Below, in pieces: positions 17,786 to 26,018 of a DNA stretch of 64,000 bases. The position numbers and the translations under genes were made by a program. Location of the stretch: NCBI RefSeq assembly GCF_016919405.1, contig NZ_CP070353.1, positions 1,178,001 through 1,242,000 on the forward strand. The letters run 5' to 3'. The stretch is from Ensifer sp. PDNC004. GTDB taxonomy: Bacteria > Pseudomonadota > Alphaproteobacteria > Rhizobiales > Rhizobiaceae. Each line of letters begins with the position of its first letter. Position 1 is the first letter of the stretch. The notes beneath the pieces are model-generated. The model had not been told where the DNA came from and searched no databases. It saw only the letters and a program-made list of their open reading frames with translations.

Positions 17786-18017
17786 GGCGCCGCCAGTACG
17801 ATCCAGGTGACGCCTTCGCACTTGCGAGAGACACCGGATGCTCCGCCATCTGCCACTGCCCATGCAACGGAACCGGGCTTATGAGAGGTGCTTCGTCGTC
17901 TCTCGCCATCAGCTCGTAAATACGTTTGAAAACAGTCTCTTATCGGCGGACAATTAAGACTTTAATCAATCCTTAATCGATGCCGCCTTTTGAAGCGGTG
18001 CCCATCTATGCGGCGAT

Positions 18018-18070
18018 GCACTGCACAAATGCATAGCAGCTGCATTTTCTTTGCACTCCACCTTCTAATT
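18018..18070 (+). promoter_or_regulatory. Candidate regulatory box and promoter of the second DUF1127 gene
   Basis: TGCACTGCACAAATGCATAG at 18018-18037 repeats most of the box seen ahead of small RNA copy 1 (TGCACTGCACAAAT). A possible -10 (CTAATT, 18065-18070) lies 28 nt downstream. The interrupted TGCA-N4-TGCA dyad suits a LysR-type regulator. In Brucella the LysR protein VtlR is reported to activate DUF1127 genes and an sRNA, which makes its rhizobial homologue LsrB a reasonable guess. Confidence 0.4.
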
Positions 18071-18142
18071 AGACAAGCGTATAAGAACCTCAACGACGCA
18101 GACAGATGGCTGTCGCGACAACCTGATTTTGAGGAAAAGACC

Positions 18143-18286
18143 ATGAACCCGATTCGTATCGCAAAAAGCTGGATCAACTACCGCCGCACCGTCAGCGAGC
18201 TCGGCAACCTGTCGAACCACGCTCTCAATGACATCGGCATCACCCGCTACGACATCCGCAACATTGCGGCCCGCTCCTTCCGTTAA
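18143..18286 (+). CDS. DUF1127 micro-protein, second copy
   Basis: Another 47-residue DUF1127 protein ([20 protein letters not shown], then [20 protein letters not shown]). It keeps the family frame WxxYRxTxxEL...L.DIGI.RxDI but differs from the first copy in most other positions, so this is an old duplication. The frame is open further upstream, but GAGG at 18131-18134 with an 8-nt spacer and the family length fix the start at 18143. Terminator 28 bp downstream. Highly basic; RNA or protein binding is plausible but not shown by sequence. Confidence 0.93.
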   Translation: MNPIRIAKSWINYRRTVSELGNLSNHALNDIGITRYDIRNIAARSFR

Positions 18287-18313
18287 TCGGAACGAACGAC
18301 CAGGACTTCCAAG

Positions 18314-18341
18314 ACGGCGCCTTCAGGGCGCCGTTTTCGTT
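18314..18341 (+). terminator. Intrinsic terminator of the second DUF1127 gene
   Basis: ACGGCGCC (18314-18321) and GGCGCCGT (18327-18334) form an 8-bp stem followed by TTTTCGTTT. It separates the micro-protein gene from trmFO. Confidence 0.9.
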
Positions 18342-18386
18342 TATAGGCGTTGGAACGAAAGGCCGAGCCGTGATAGGAAGCCGGCC

Positions 18387-19805
18387 ATGAGCAAAGACAC
18401 TTCTTCCCACTCCCCCATCCACGTCATCGGCGGCGGCCTTGCCGGATCGGAAGCCGCCTGGCAAATCGCCGAAGCCGGCGTACCGGTCATTCTGCATGAG
18501 ATGCGCGGCGTGCGCGGCACTGACGCCCACAAGACCGACGGCCTTGCCGAACTTGTCTGTTCCAACTCCTTCCGTTCGGATGATGCCACCAGCAACGCGG
18601 TCGGCGTTCTGCACGCGGAAATGCGCCTTGCCGGCTCGCTGATCATGAAATCGGCCGATGCCAACCAGGTGCCGGCCGGTGGTGCGCTCGCGGTCGATCG
18701 CGACGGCTTCTCCGACGCGGTCAGCGCGGCGATCGCTGCCCATCCGCTGATCACGGTGGTGCGCGAGGAAGTCACCGGCCTGCCGCCGAAAGATTGGGAT
18801 CTCACCGTCATCGCGACCGGTCCGCTGACCGCACCCGGCCTTGCCGAGGCGATCCGCGCGGAAACGGGCGCCGATGCGCTCGCCTTCTTCGACGCCATCG
18901 CACCGATCGTCTACACCGAGACCATCGACATGGACGTCTGCTGGTTTCAGTCGCGCTACGACAAGGTCGGCCCCGGCGGTACCGGCAAGGACTACATCAA
19001 CTGCCCGATGACCGAGGAGCAGTACAATGCCTTCGTCGATGCGTTGATCGCCGGCGACAAGACCGGCTTCAAGGAATGGGAAGGCACGCCCTATTTCGAC
19101 GGCTGCCTGCCGATCGAGGTGATGGCAGAACGCGGCCGCGAGACACTGCGCCACGGGCCGATGAAGCCGATGGGCCTCACCAATGCCCATAACCCCACGA
19201 TCAAGCCCTACGCCGTCGTACAGTTGCGCCAGGACAATGCGCTCGGCACGCTCTACAACATGGTCGGCTTCCAGACGAAGCTGAAATACGGCGCACAGGC
19301 CGAAGTCTTCCGCATGATCCCGGGCCTGGAGAATGCCGAATTCGCCCGTCTCGGCGGCCTGCACCGCAACACCTACATCAACTCGCCGACACTGCTCGAT
19401 GGAACGCTGACGCTGAAGTCGCGGTCGGGCCTGCGCTTTGCCGGACAGATCACCGGCTGCGAAGGCTATGTCGAAAGCGCGAGCATCGGCCTGCTCGCCG
19501 GCCGCTTCGCCGCCGCCGAGCGCAAGGGCGAGACTTTGGCCCCACCGCCGGCGACCACAGCCTTCGGCGCGCTGCTCAATCACATCACCGGTGGGCATAT
19601 CGTCTCCGACGATGAACCGGGCAAGCGCTCGTTCCAGCCGATGAACGTCAACTTCGGGCTGTTCCCGCCGCTCGACCCGGGCGCGATCGTCAAGCCGGAA
19701 GGCGTCAAGCGCTTCCGCGGCAAGGAGAAGGCGGTCGCCAAGAAGCAGGCGACGGCGTCGCGCGCACTCGCCGATTGCGCCGCCTGGCTCGGCAAGTCCG
19801 CCTGA
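18387..19805 (+). CDS. trmFO: TrmFO, folate-dependent tRNA (uracil-54) methyltransferase
   Basis: FAD and methylene-tetrahydrofolate-dependent enzyme making ribothymidine at position 54 of tRNA. The 472-residue protein starts with the dinucleotide motif [17 protein letters not shown], followed by [61 protein letters not shown] and HRNTYINSP, all diagnostic for TrmFO (formerly Gid). The ATG at 18387 is preferred over upstream in-frame codons because those overlap the second DUF1127 gene and its terminator. A terminator follows. Confidence 0.97.
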   Translation: MSKDTSSHSPIHVIGGGLAGSEAAWQIAEAGVPVILHEMRGVRGTDAHKTDGLAELVCSNSFRSDDATSNAVGVLHAEMRLAGSLIMKSADANQVPAGGALAVDRDGFSDAVSAAIAAHPLITVVREEVTGLPPKDWDLTVIATGPLTAPGLAEAIRAETGADALAFFDAIAPIVYTETIDMDVCWFQSRYDKVGPGGTGKDYINCPMTEEQYNAFVDALIAGDKTGFKEWEGTPYFDGCLPIEVMAERGRETLRHGPMKPMGLTNAHNPTIKPYAVVQLRQDNALGTLYNMVGFQTKLKYGAQAEVFRMIPGLENAEFARLGGLHRNTYINSPTLLDGTLTLKSRSGLRFAGQITGCEGYVESASIGLLAGRFAAAERKGETLAPPPATTAFGALLNHITGGHIVSDDEPGKRSFQPMNVNFGLFPPLDPGAIVKPEGVKRFRGKEKAVAKKQATASRALADCAAWLGKSA

Positions 19806-19833
19806 CGGCTCGGAAACGCATCAAGGAAACGAC

Positions 19834-19870
19834 AAAAGGCCCGCTTGCAGCGATGCAAGCGGGCCTTTTC
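19834..19870. terminator. Bidirectional terminator between trmFO and the convergent unknown gene
   Basis: AAAAGGCCCGCTTGC and GCAAGCGGGCCTTTT form a stem with flanking A and T runs, so it can work in both directions between two convergent genes. Confidence 0.92.
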
Positions 19871-19893
19871 CTATAGCAGTGCGCGGAGAGAGC

Positions 19894-20388
19894 TTACTCG
19901 GTCGCCTGCGCCGTGTGCGGCGGCTCGATCGCCGGCTGCTCGAACTCCGATTTCGGGCTGAAGCTGCCGAGCAGCCAGAGCGAAACCTCGGCGGCCTCGC
20001 CGGCACTCTGAAATTCGAAGTCGTTGTCGAGATAAGCAAAATCGGGGAAATGCACGATCAGGCCTCGGCCGGTCTCGGAGCTATTGACCCGAACCTTTCC
20101 GGGCTGGATCACGTGGCAGACATAGTGGGTGCCGTGCGACTGGATGAAGCCCGCCTTGCCGTCATGCAGCCGCAGGAAGATCGCCGTGCGGTCCGCCGTC
20201 GAGTGCAGCGCCCGGATCGCCTCGTCCGGAAAGGCACGGCCGAACTCCACCATCGCAGAGCCGGCATCGGGATTGTCCCAGTCCCGCTCGGCGCGGGCGT
20301 TCATCCACATGTAGAATGCGCCGACCAAGACGATGACGGCGATGAGCAATAACCAAAGCATCCGCGGGCGCTCCCCTTCGCTCGGCAT
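19894..20388 (-). CDS. Single-pass membrane protein of unknown function
   Basis: A 164-residue protein with one N-terminal transmembrane segment (MLWLLLIAVIVLVGAFYMWM) and a periplasmic or membrane-proximal domain of about 130 residues. I do not recognise the family. The predicted domain has several short beta-like stretches (AIFLRLHDGKAGFIQSHG, GKVRVNSSETGRGLIVHFP) and an aromatic-acidic patch (FPDFAYLDNDFEF). An internal ATG at codon 10 is an alternative start that would place the helix at the very N-terminus. It lies 113 bp downstream of the phytoene-synthase-like gene on the same strand and may belong to that operon. Confidence 0.75.
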   Translation of the reverse strand: MPSEGERPRMLWLLLIAVIVLVGAFYMWMNARAERDWDNPDAGSAMVEFGRAFPDEAIRALHSTADRTAIFLRLHDGKAGFIQSHGTHYVCHVIQPGKVRVNSSETGRGLIVHFPDFAYLDNDFEFQSAGEAAEVSLWLLGSFSPKSEFEQPAIEPPHTAQATE

Positions 20389-20501
20389 GACGCCGATAAA
20401 GCGCTTCTATACGCTGCGAGGCTTGTGCCAATTTGTCGTCTCGGCAAACGCGCCCGCGAATGCCTGAGCAGACCGAACCTCTGGTCGATCGTCCGGATCG
20501 A

Positions 20502-21344
20502 TCAGAAGCGACGGCGGCGTGCGGCGCGCCACATCCACCATTGCCGCTGCCATTGGGCCGGGCGGACGGGCTTCTGCAGAAGCCCGGCACCCGCAGCCTC
20601 CGCGCGGTTGAGGATAGGCTCGACAAGCGCAAGCGGTATGAAGGCGGGGAAATTCGACGGCGCGATCGCTGCCATCTGCGCACGCGCCTTAGCGAGATGA
20701 TCCCGCCCAAAGCCCGCGAAAGCCCGGATCGCCTGGCCGATCGCGGCGCTGTCTTCACCGGCGATCAGCGTTTCGCGATCGAGACCGGTGGCGCGCAGCA
20801 ACTCGGCCGGCAGGTAGACCTGGCCGCGGCGCAAATGCAGCGGCAGCAGCATGAGCAGGCCTGCGACCGTCTGCGCGACACCCCCATGCCCGGCGACTTC
20901 GGCCGATTTCGCAGCATTGTCAGGATCAAGCACCAGGGACGAGAGCTGGATCAGCGCCGAGGCGGTCTCGCCGGCATAGCCCTCGAGCGCCGAGCGGTCC
21001 TCCATCGGATCGTCGTAGAGATCGAAGATCCGTGCATCGATCATGTTCTCGAACACGGAGACCGGCAGTCGGTGCGTACGAATGCAGCCAAGAAGCGCTT
21101 CAGCGAGCGGATGCCCTTCCCCGGTCGACGCGTCGTTGCCGATGAGGTCTCGCCACCATTGCATGCGGATCTCGCCCGGGATCGGCTCGTGCACGAGATC
21201 GCGGATACGCGCAATCTCCGCGTTGAAGGCATAGAGCGCGGCAAGGGCTGGCTGCTTGTCGGCCGGCGCAAGCAGGCAGGCGAGATAGCGGTCGCGGTCG
21301 GTGTCCCTGAGGTCAGCCAGAATCTGGGCAGAATTGTCGTGCAC
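20502..21344 (-). CDS. Squalene/phytoene-synthase-fold protein, NDUFAF6-like
   Basis: A 280-residue protein of the squalene/phytoene synthase fold: DRYLACLLAPADKQPALAAL, YAFNAEIARIRDLVHEP, EIRMQWWRDLIG, FDLYDDPMEDRSALEGYAGE and GQVYLPAELLRATG. The first aspartate-rich motif of true prenyl synthases (DDxxD) is replaced by a segment reading EIARIRD, and the partner motif is reduced, so prenyl-transfer activity is doubtful. This is the subgroup containing human NDUFAF6, a complex I assembly factor. Its neighbour, 20 bp upstream, is the Mth938-domain protein homologous to NDUFAF3, which supports a role in respiratory-complex assembly. Confidence 0.82.
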   Translation of the reverse strand: MHDNSAQILADLRDTDRDRYLACLLAPADKQPALAALYAFNAEIARIRDLVHEPIPGEIRMQWWRDLIGNDASTGEGHPLAEALLGCIRTHRLPVSVFENMIDARIFDLYDDPMEDRSALEGYAGETASALIQLSSLVLDPDNAAKSAEVAGHGGVAQTVAGLLMLLPLHLRRGQVYLPAELLRATGLDRETLIAGEDSAAIGQAIRAFAGFGRDHLAKARAQMAAIAPSNFPAFIPLALVEPILNRAEAAGAGLLQKPVRPAQWQRQWWMWRAARRRRF

Positions 21345-21364
21345 GTCGTCTTCCCCAGGCCCGA

Positions 21365-21751
21365 TCAGACGGCGATCAGTGCGACGGCGACTGCGCGCGA
21401 TTCGGCCAGCATCACATTGTAGGTGCGGACAGCGGCCCCGGTACTCATGGGATCCGACGATATGTTGGCGGCGCGTAAGGCCGCCTTCACATCGGCCGGC
21501 AGCGGGCGAATGTCCTTGCCGGTGCCCACCAGCAGCACCTCAATGTCCTTCGCCTCATCGACGACCTTGTAGAACTTCTCGACAGTCAGCGCATCGCCCT
21601 CCGCGACGTCCCATGCATAGACGCCCGAGGGCAGCATCAGGATCGAGCCACGATGCGACATGTCTGCGAAGCGAAAGCCACCATTGCCGTAGGCATCGAT
21701 GGGCGCACGTCCCGGAAAATGGGCTTCGCGAATTTCAATTCCCTTAGGCAT
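21365..21751 (-). CDS. Mth938-domain protein, NDUFAF3-like
   Basis: A 128-residue Mth938-like domain protein: HFPGRAPIDAYGNGGFRFAD, GSILMLPSGVYAWD, EVLLVGTGKDIRPLPADVKA and DPMSTGAAVRTYNVMLAESR. The motif GTG near the middle and ST-GAA-RTYN near the end are typical of this fold. The mitochondrial homologue NDUFAF3 helps assemble complex I. The ATG at 21751 lies one base past the secF stop, so translation is coupled to secDF. The frame is open far upstream, but that stretch overlaps secF and is not part of the domain. Confidence 0.85.
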   Translation of the reverse strand: MPKGIEIREAHFPGRAPIDAYGNGGFRFADMSHRGSILMLPSGVYAWDVAEGDALTVEKFYKVVDEAKDIEVLLVGTGKDIRPLPADVKAALRAANISSDPMSTGAAVRTYNVMLAESRAVAVALIAV

Positions 21752-21752
21752 T

Positions 21753-22463
21753 TCAAACAGCACCCTTTGCCGCGCCCGCCGCACCCGTATCCGCGCCGGA
21801 GGCGTTCTCGTCCCCCGGAATGTGGTCGGTGCGCTTTCTGAAGAGGATGAGGATCGGCCCGGCGATGTAAATGGACGAGATCGTTCCGACGATAACGCCA
21901 AACAGCATTGTAACACTGAAGGCGCGGATGAGGCCGCCACCGAAGAGATAAAGCGCTGTCAGTGCCAGAACGGTCGTCAGCGCTGTCAGGATGGTGCGCG
22001 ACAGCGTCTGGTTGATCGACGTATCGATCAGCACCGACAACGGCATGCGCTTGTAGCGTGCAAGGTTTTCGCGGATGCGATCGTAAATGACGACCGTGTC
22101 GTTCAGCGAGTAGCCGACGATCGTCAGAACCGCGGCAATGCTGCCGAGATTGAACTCGATGCCGGTCAGCACCAGGAAACCGATCGTCAGCAGCACGTCG
22201 TGCGTCGTGGCGATGATCGCGCCGACGGCGAAGCGCCATTCGAAACGCAGCCACACATAGAGCAGGATCGCTAGGAACGAAACTGCAAGCCCGATGGTGC
22301 CGGCACGCGTCAGTTCGCCCGACACGACGGGGCCGACCACCTCGACACGGCGGAAATCATACTCGTCCGAAAGTTCCGACCGGATGACGCCAGCGGCCGT
22401 CTGCTCGGCGTTGTCGCCCGCTTCCTGCGACGGCACCCGAACGAGAACGTCTTCGCCCGCGCT
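21753..22463 (-). pseudogene. secDF: SecF part of a disrupted SecDF translocase gene
   Basis: Codes for the C-terminal five transmembrane helices of SecF: VVSGELTRAGTIGLAVSFLA, GAIIATTHDVLLTIGFLVLTG, FNLGSIAAVLTIVGYSLNDT with the family motif VGYSLNDTVVIYDRIRENL, SINQTLSRTILTALTTVL, and the last helix IYIAGPILIL. The frame upstream reads AGEDVLVRVPSQEAGDNA, which is normal SecF, but then meets a stop (TGA, complement of 22464-22466), so about 100 residues of N-terminal SecF are not readable. No start codon with a proper ribosome-binding site is seen. In Rhizobiales SecD and SecF are usually one fused protein of about 850 residues; the whole span 21753-24347 has that length. Confidence 0.8.
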
Positions 22464-22880
22464 CGATCATCGCATGCACCATCGCCTAACGACGATCATA
22501 TCTAGTCTCGTCGTGCGCGCGTGCAGCTCGCGACCTGACTCCCTCTCGCAATTCAATCAGACTCGATGCTCGATCGCCCTTGATCGACGCCGAGTCATAA
22601 ATAGCCCGTAGCTTACGCTGCTGCCATTTCGTGCAGCGCTGTTTTCCCTCCATCTGATAAGACCGGTTGCGTAAATCTTAACGCATGACAGCATCGTACC
22701 AGTACGCATGAAGCGCTTCCAGTACGATATACCAACTTCAGTCCTCAGCCTCCGACCATTTTCCAGTGCGCAGCTCCCTCGCACGACTCACGCGGTTTAC
22801 ACCGTAGAAGGCGTTGCAGAGCGTCGTCCGCTACGATTGCGACGCGTCACGGCTAAGCCGCTTCCGCTCCGCGCCAGATA
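22464..22880 (-). other. Scrambled tract inside secDF
   Basis: Read on the minus strand, fragments of normal secDF recur in order but in shifting frames: an AVT segment, a stretch coding for a version of TAFTVTRL, FMR, and a stretch matching NLGVDFKGG...IE, ending in EDVLVRV. The distance between intact ends (about 420 bp) matches that expected for the missing 135 or so codons, so sequence seems altered by many small indels and substitutions rather than by insertion. GC content is visibly lower (one 60-bp row has 29 G+C). There are no insertion-sequence ends. Either an uncorrected low-quality consensus patch or a decayed gene segment. Confidence 0.75.
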
Positions 22881-24347
22881 GAAGAGAATTGCGCTCGCAA
22901 TCAGCATCGTCAGGTTGGCGTCGAAGATGCTGCTGAACACGCGCGAAAAGGCGTCGTTGATCGTGCGCCGCAGAGGCTCGGCGCCGCGAACCTCTTCCCG
23001 CAGGCGCTCGTAGATCAGCACGTTCGAATCGACCGCGACGCCGATCGTCAGAATGATGCCGGCAATGCCCGGAAGGGTCAGCGTCGCGCCCGAGAGGGAG
23101 AGCGCCGCGATGATCAGGACAATGTTCAGGGCAAGCGCAATGACGGCAAAGACGCCGAAGACGCCGTAGAAGAAAATCATGGAAGCGGCGACCGCGATGG
23201 CAGCAACCAGGCCGGCCTTCAGCCCATCGGCGATGGCGTCGCCACCGACGCCGGGGCCAACCGTCCGCTCTTCGACGAAGGTCAGGGGCGTGGGTAGCGG
23301 TCCCGTGCGGACGAGAGCGGCAAGGTCGGTCGCACCTTCGGTCGGCAGGTCCGCAGAGATGCGCAAGGTATCGCGGTTGACCGCCTCCGACAGCTTGAGC
23401 GTCGCGATGACCTGTCCGTCGAGAACGATCGCTGCGTCCCTTGGCGGCTGCTGCGCCGCAAGGGCGGCAACGCGTTGTTGCGACGCGGCATCAATCTTGA
23501 TGGCAACCGACGCGCTTTCGCCTGAAGCATCAGGTTCCGGCTGGGCCGAAACATAATTGGCCGCGGCAAGCAGCGGCGCCTTTTCGACGAGATAGGGCAC
23601 CGGCGGGTCGTCGAAGGAATAGAGGACTTCCGTTCCGGACGGCGGCTGCCCCTCGACGGCCCGTTGCACGGGCACGGAGGTGTCGAGCATCCGCAGAGCC
23701 AGATTGGCCCTCTGGCTTAGCAGGTCCTTCAACCGCTGCGGATCGCCGAGGCCGGGCACCTGCACGATCAGCCGGTCGTCGCCGCGGCGCTGGATCAGCG
23801 GATCGGTGGCGCCGACTTCGGCAACGCGGCGGCGCACGACATCGATGGACTGCGCCACGGCCAGCGAGAGCCGGTAGTCGATGCCTTCGTCCGTCAGGCG
23901 CAGGCGAACCAGCTCATCCGGTTCCGCACTGTCGAACACAACCTCGGAAATCGGCTCGGAGCCGAAGCCACCGATCTCGACAGGCGCCGTCAGCGGCTTC
24001 AGCCGCTCGCGAGCGGCTGAAAGTTGCGACCGGTCGCGAACGCGGAAGGTGATCGACTGGCCTTCGCCGGAAAGGCCGATATAGGCGATGTCGGCATCGC
24101 GCAGCGATTTGCCGACCTCGTTGGCGATCGTCTCGAGCCGTTCGGCGACAATGTCGCTACGCGCGGCCCGCAGCATGAAATGGGAGCCGCCCTGGAGATC
24201 GAGCCCAAGCGCCACCTGGCGGTGCGGCAGCCAAGCCGGAAGCTCGGCTGCCTCTTCCCGGGTCAGAACATTCGGCAGTGCAAAGGCGATGCCGGCAAGC
24301 GCCACCAACCAGACGAGGATACGTTTCAACGGCGGTAATCTGCGCAT
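22797..24347 (-). pseudogene. secDF: SecD part of a disrupted SecDF translocase gene
   Basis: The first ~490 codons are a normal SecD: an N-terminal helix (ILVWLVALAGIAFALPNVLT), then LGLDLQGGSHFMLRA (the DLQGG motif), the large periplasmic domain with DRLIVQVPGLGDPQRLK, and the RND-like membrane helices with LTLPGIAGIILTIGVAVDSN and DANLTMLIASAILFYL. After LFYL, where GSGPVRGFAVTL is expected, the frame reads ARSGSGLAVT and then about 17 residues of arginine/serine-rich sequence before a stop, so the last SecD helix is lost. SecDF uses the proton gradient to assist Sec-dependent secretion. yajC lies 45 bp upstream, the normal yajC-secDF order. Confidence 0.85.
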
Positions 24348-24392
24348 GCCTCAAACGCTCCAATTGCTTGGCTGGGGGTGACTGTTCCTGCC

Positions 24393-24728
24393 TTATTCCT
24401 TGACAGGCTCGCCCTTGACGCGAACTTCCGACACGCCGCTGCGGACGACACGGATCTTCACGCCATCGGCGATTTCGACTTCGAGTTCGCTGTCGTCGAC
24501 GACCTTGGTAACCTTGCCGACGATGCCGCCGCCGGTCACGACCTGGTCACCGCGACGGATGTTCTTGAGGAGCTCCTCGCGGCGCTTCATCTGAGCGCGC
24601 TGCGGACGGATGATCAGGAAATACATAACGACGAAAATCAGCAGGAACGGCAGGATGGACATGAGAATGTCCGCGCCGCCGGCGGAAGGGGCGCCGGCAG
24701 TCTGCGCAAAAGCTTCGGTAATGAACAT
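24393..24728 (-). CDS. yajC: YajC, preprotein translocase accessory subunit
   Basis: A 111-residue single-pass membrane protein with the classic pattern: a short periplasmic N-terminus, one helix (MSILPFLLIFVVMYFLIIRP), then RPQRAQMKRREELLKNIRRG and DQVVTGGGIVGKVTKVVDD. YajC associates with SecDF. It is the first gene of the unit that continues into secDF, the Mth938 protein and the phytoene-synthase-like protein. GGAG lies before the start. The 302 bp up to the DUF815 gene contain only the divergent promoter region as far as I can see. Confidence 0.96.
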   Translation of the reverse strand: MFITEAFAQTAGAPSAGGADILMSILPFLLIFVVMYFLIIRPQRAQMKRREELLKNIRRGDQVVTGGGIVGKVTKVVDDSELEVEIADGVKIRVVRSGVSEVRVKGEPVKE

Positions 24729-25030
24729 CGATCACTCCTTGAGTTCAAATATCGGCGGTTCCTCCGCGCCAAATCGGCCGGAATATAGGGACGCCCGGCC
24801 GCTCTGCAAAGCCGCGGGCACCCGTACCCGTTCCTGTGCCTCTGACACAATTTACACAAGAGGAGAACCCCTCGCGCGGGCCTTGGTGACCTTTTCCAGC
24901 GTAAACCTGCGTGCTACCGGGTTTCTGGTGGGACCAGGCCGCGACGCGGTTACGGTAAACACCAGGGCCACGCCGCCTCGAATCAGGACGGTACGGCCAA
25001 ACACCTGATTCAGCGAGTGGAGAGAGACAT

Positions 25031-25900
25031 ATGCCGGAAGCAAAGATCGACGTACTCATCAGGGAAATGCAGAAGCTTTCCGCGGCGATCGAGCGCATGG
25101 CAGGGCCAGCCGCCGCAGCCAACGACTGGACCGCTGCCGAGTGCTTCGTCTGGGCACCGGCGACGCACCATCTGCAGCCGGTCGCCAAGCCGAACCGCAT
25201 CGAACTGTCCCTGATCACCGGGGTCGACCACGTCCGCGACATCCTGCTCGACAACACGCTTCGCTTTGCGGAGGGTTTCACGGCCAACAACGTGCTCCTC
25301 TGGGGCGCGCGCGGCATGGGCAAATCCTCGCTGGTGAAATCGGTCCATGCGCAGGTTGCGCGCGACACCGGCGTTGCGGTGAAGCTCGTCGAGGTCCATC
25401 GCGAAGATATCGCCACCCTGCCGGCGCTGATGGACATTCTGAAGACCGCGCCGGTCCCGGTGATCGTGTTTTGCGACGACCTGTCCTTCGATCACGACGA
25501 TACGTCCTACAAGTCGCTGAAGGCCGTGCTTGACGGCGGTGTCGAAGGACGGCCCTCCAACGTGCTGCTCTATGCCACCTCGAACCGGCGGCACCTGCTG
25601 CCGCGGCACATGATGGAGAACGAGCAGTCGACGGCCATCAATCCGTCGGAAGCGGTCGAAGAGAAGGTATCGCTGTCCGACCGTTTCGGCCTGTGGCTCG
25701 GCTTCCACAAATGCAGCCAGGACGACTATTTGGCGATGATCGACGGCTATGCCGAGCACTATGGCTTCAAGCGCGATCGCGAAACCCTGCATGCCGAGGC
25801 GCTGGAATGGGCAACGACCCGTGGCGCGAGATCCGGCCGCGTCGCCTGGCAGTTCATCCAGGATCTCGCCGGGCGCCTGCGCCACAGGATTGACGGGTAA
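25031..25900 (+). CDS. DUF815 AAA-type ATP-binding protein
   Basis: A 289-residue P-loop ATPase of the DUF815 family. Walker A is in LLWGARGMGKSSLVKSVH; the Walker B-like acidic segment is VPVIVFCDDLSFD; NVLLYATSNRRHLLPR provides the sensor-like Asn; and SLSDRFGLWLGFHKCSQDDY is a conserved family stretch. No transmembrane segment. Substrate unknown; it may act as a remodelling ATPase. It is divergent from yajC and convergent with the NlpD-like gene, with a start at an ATG in the NdeI-like CATATG and AGTGGAGAGAG shortly upstream. Confidence 0.9.
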   Translation: MPEAKIDVLIREMQKLSAAIERMAGPAAAANDWTAAECFVWAPATHHLQPVAKPNRIELSLITGVDHVRDILLDNTLRFAEGFTANNVLLWGARGMGKSSLVKSVHAQVARDTGVAVKLVEVHREDIATLPALMDILKTAPVPVIVFCDDLSFDHDDTSYKSLKAVLDGGVEGRPSNVLLYATSNRRHLLPRHMMENEQSTAINPSEAVEEKVSLSDRFGLWLGFHKCSQDDYLAMIDGYAEHYGFKRDRETLHAEALEWATTRGARSGRVAWQFIQDLAGRLRHRIDG

Positions 25901-25939
25901 CCGGGCGCGTCGCGAGCGACGCACTCCACCGATATCGTG

Positions 25940-25979
25940 AAACAGAAAGCACCGCCTGCCCAAAAGGACAGGCGGTGCC
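25940..25979 (-). terminator. Intrinsic terminator of the NlpD-like gene
   Basis: GCACCGCCTGCC and the complementary arm containing CAGGCGGTGC (25949-25979) form a long stem. On the minus strand it is followed by TTTCTGTTTC. It lies between two convergent genes. Confidence 0.8.
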
Positions 25980-26018
25980 ATAACATCGGATCCGGGTCGG
26001 CTCTGCGACCGATCGAGA

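Noticed and set aside
22557..22784. 75-codon minus-strand frame inside the secDF gap
   Set aside because: It lies wholly within the scrambled tract and its composition (Arg/Ser/Trp-rich) fits frame-shifted secDF sequence rather than a new gene.
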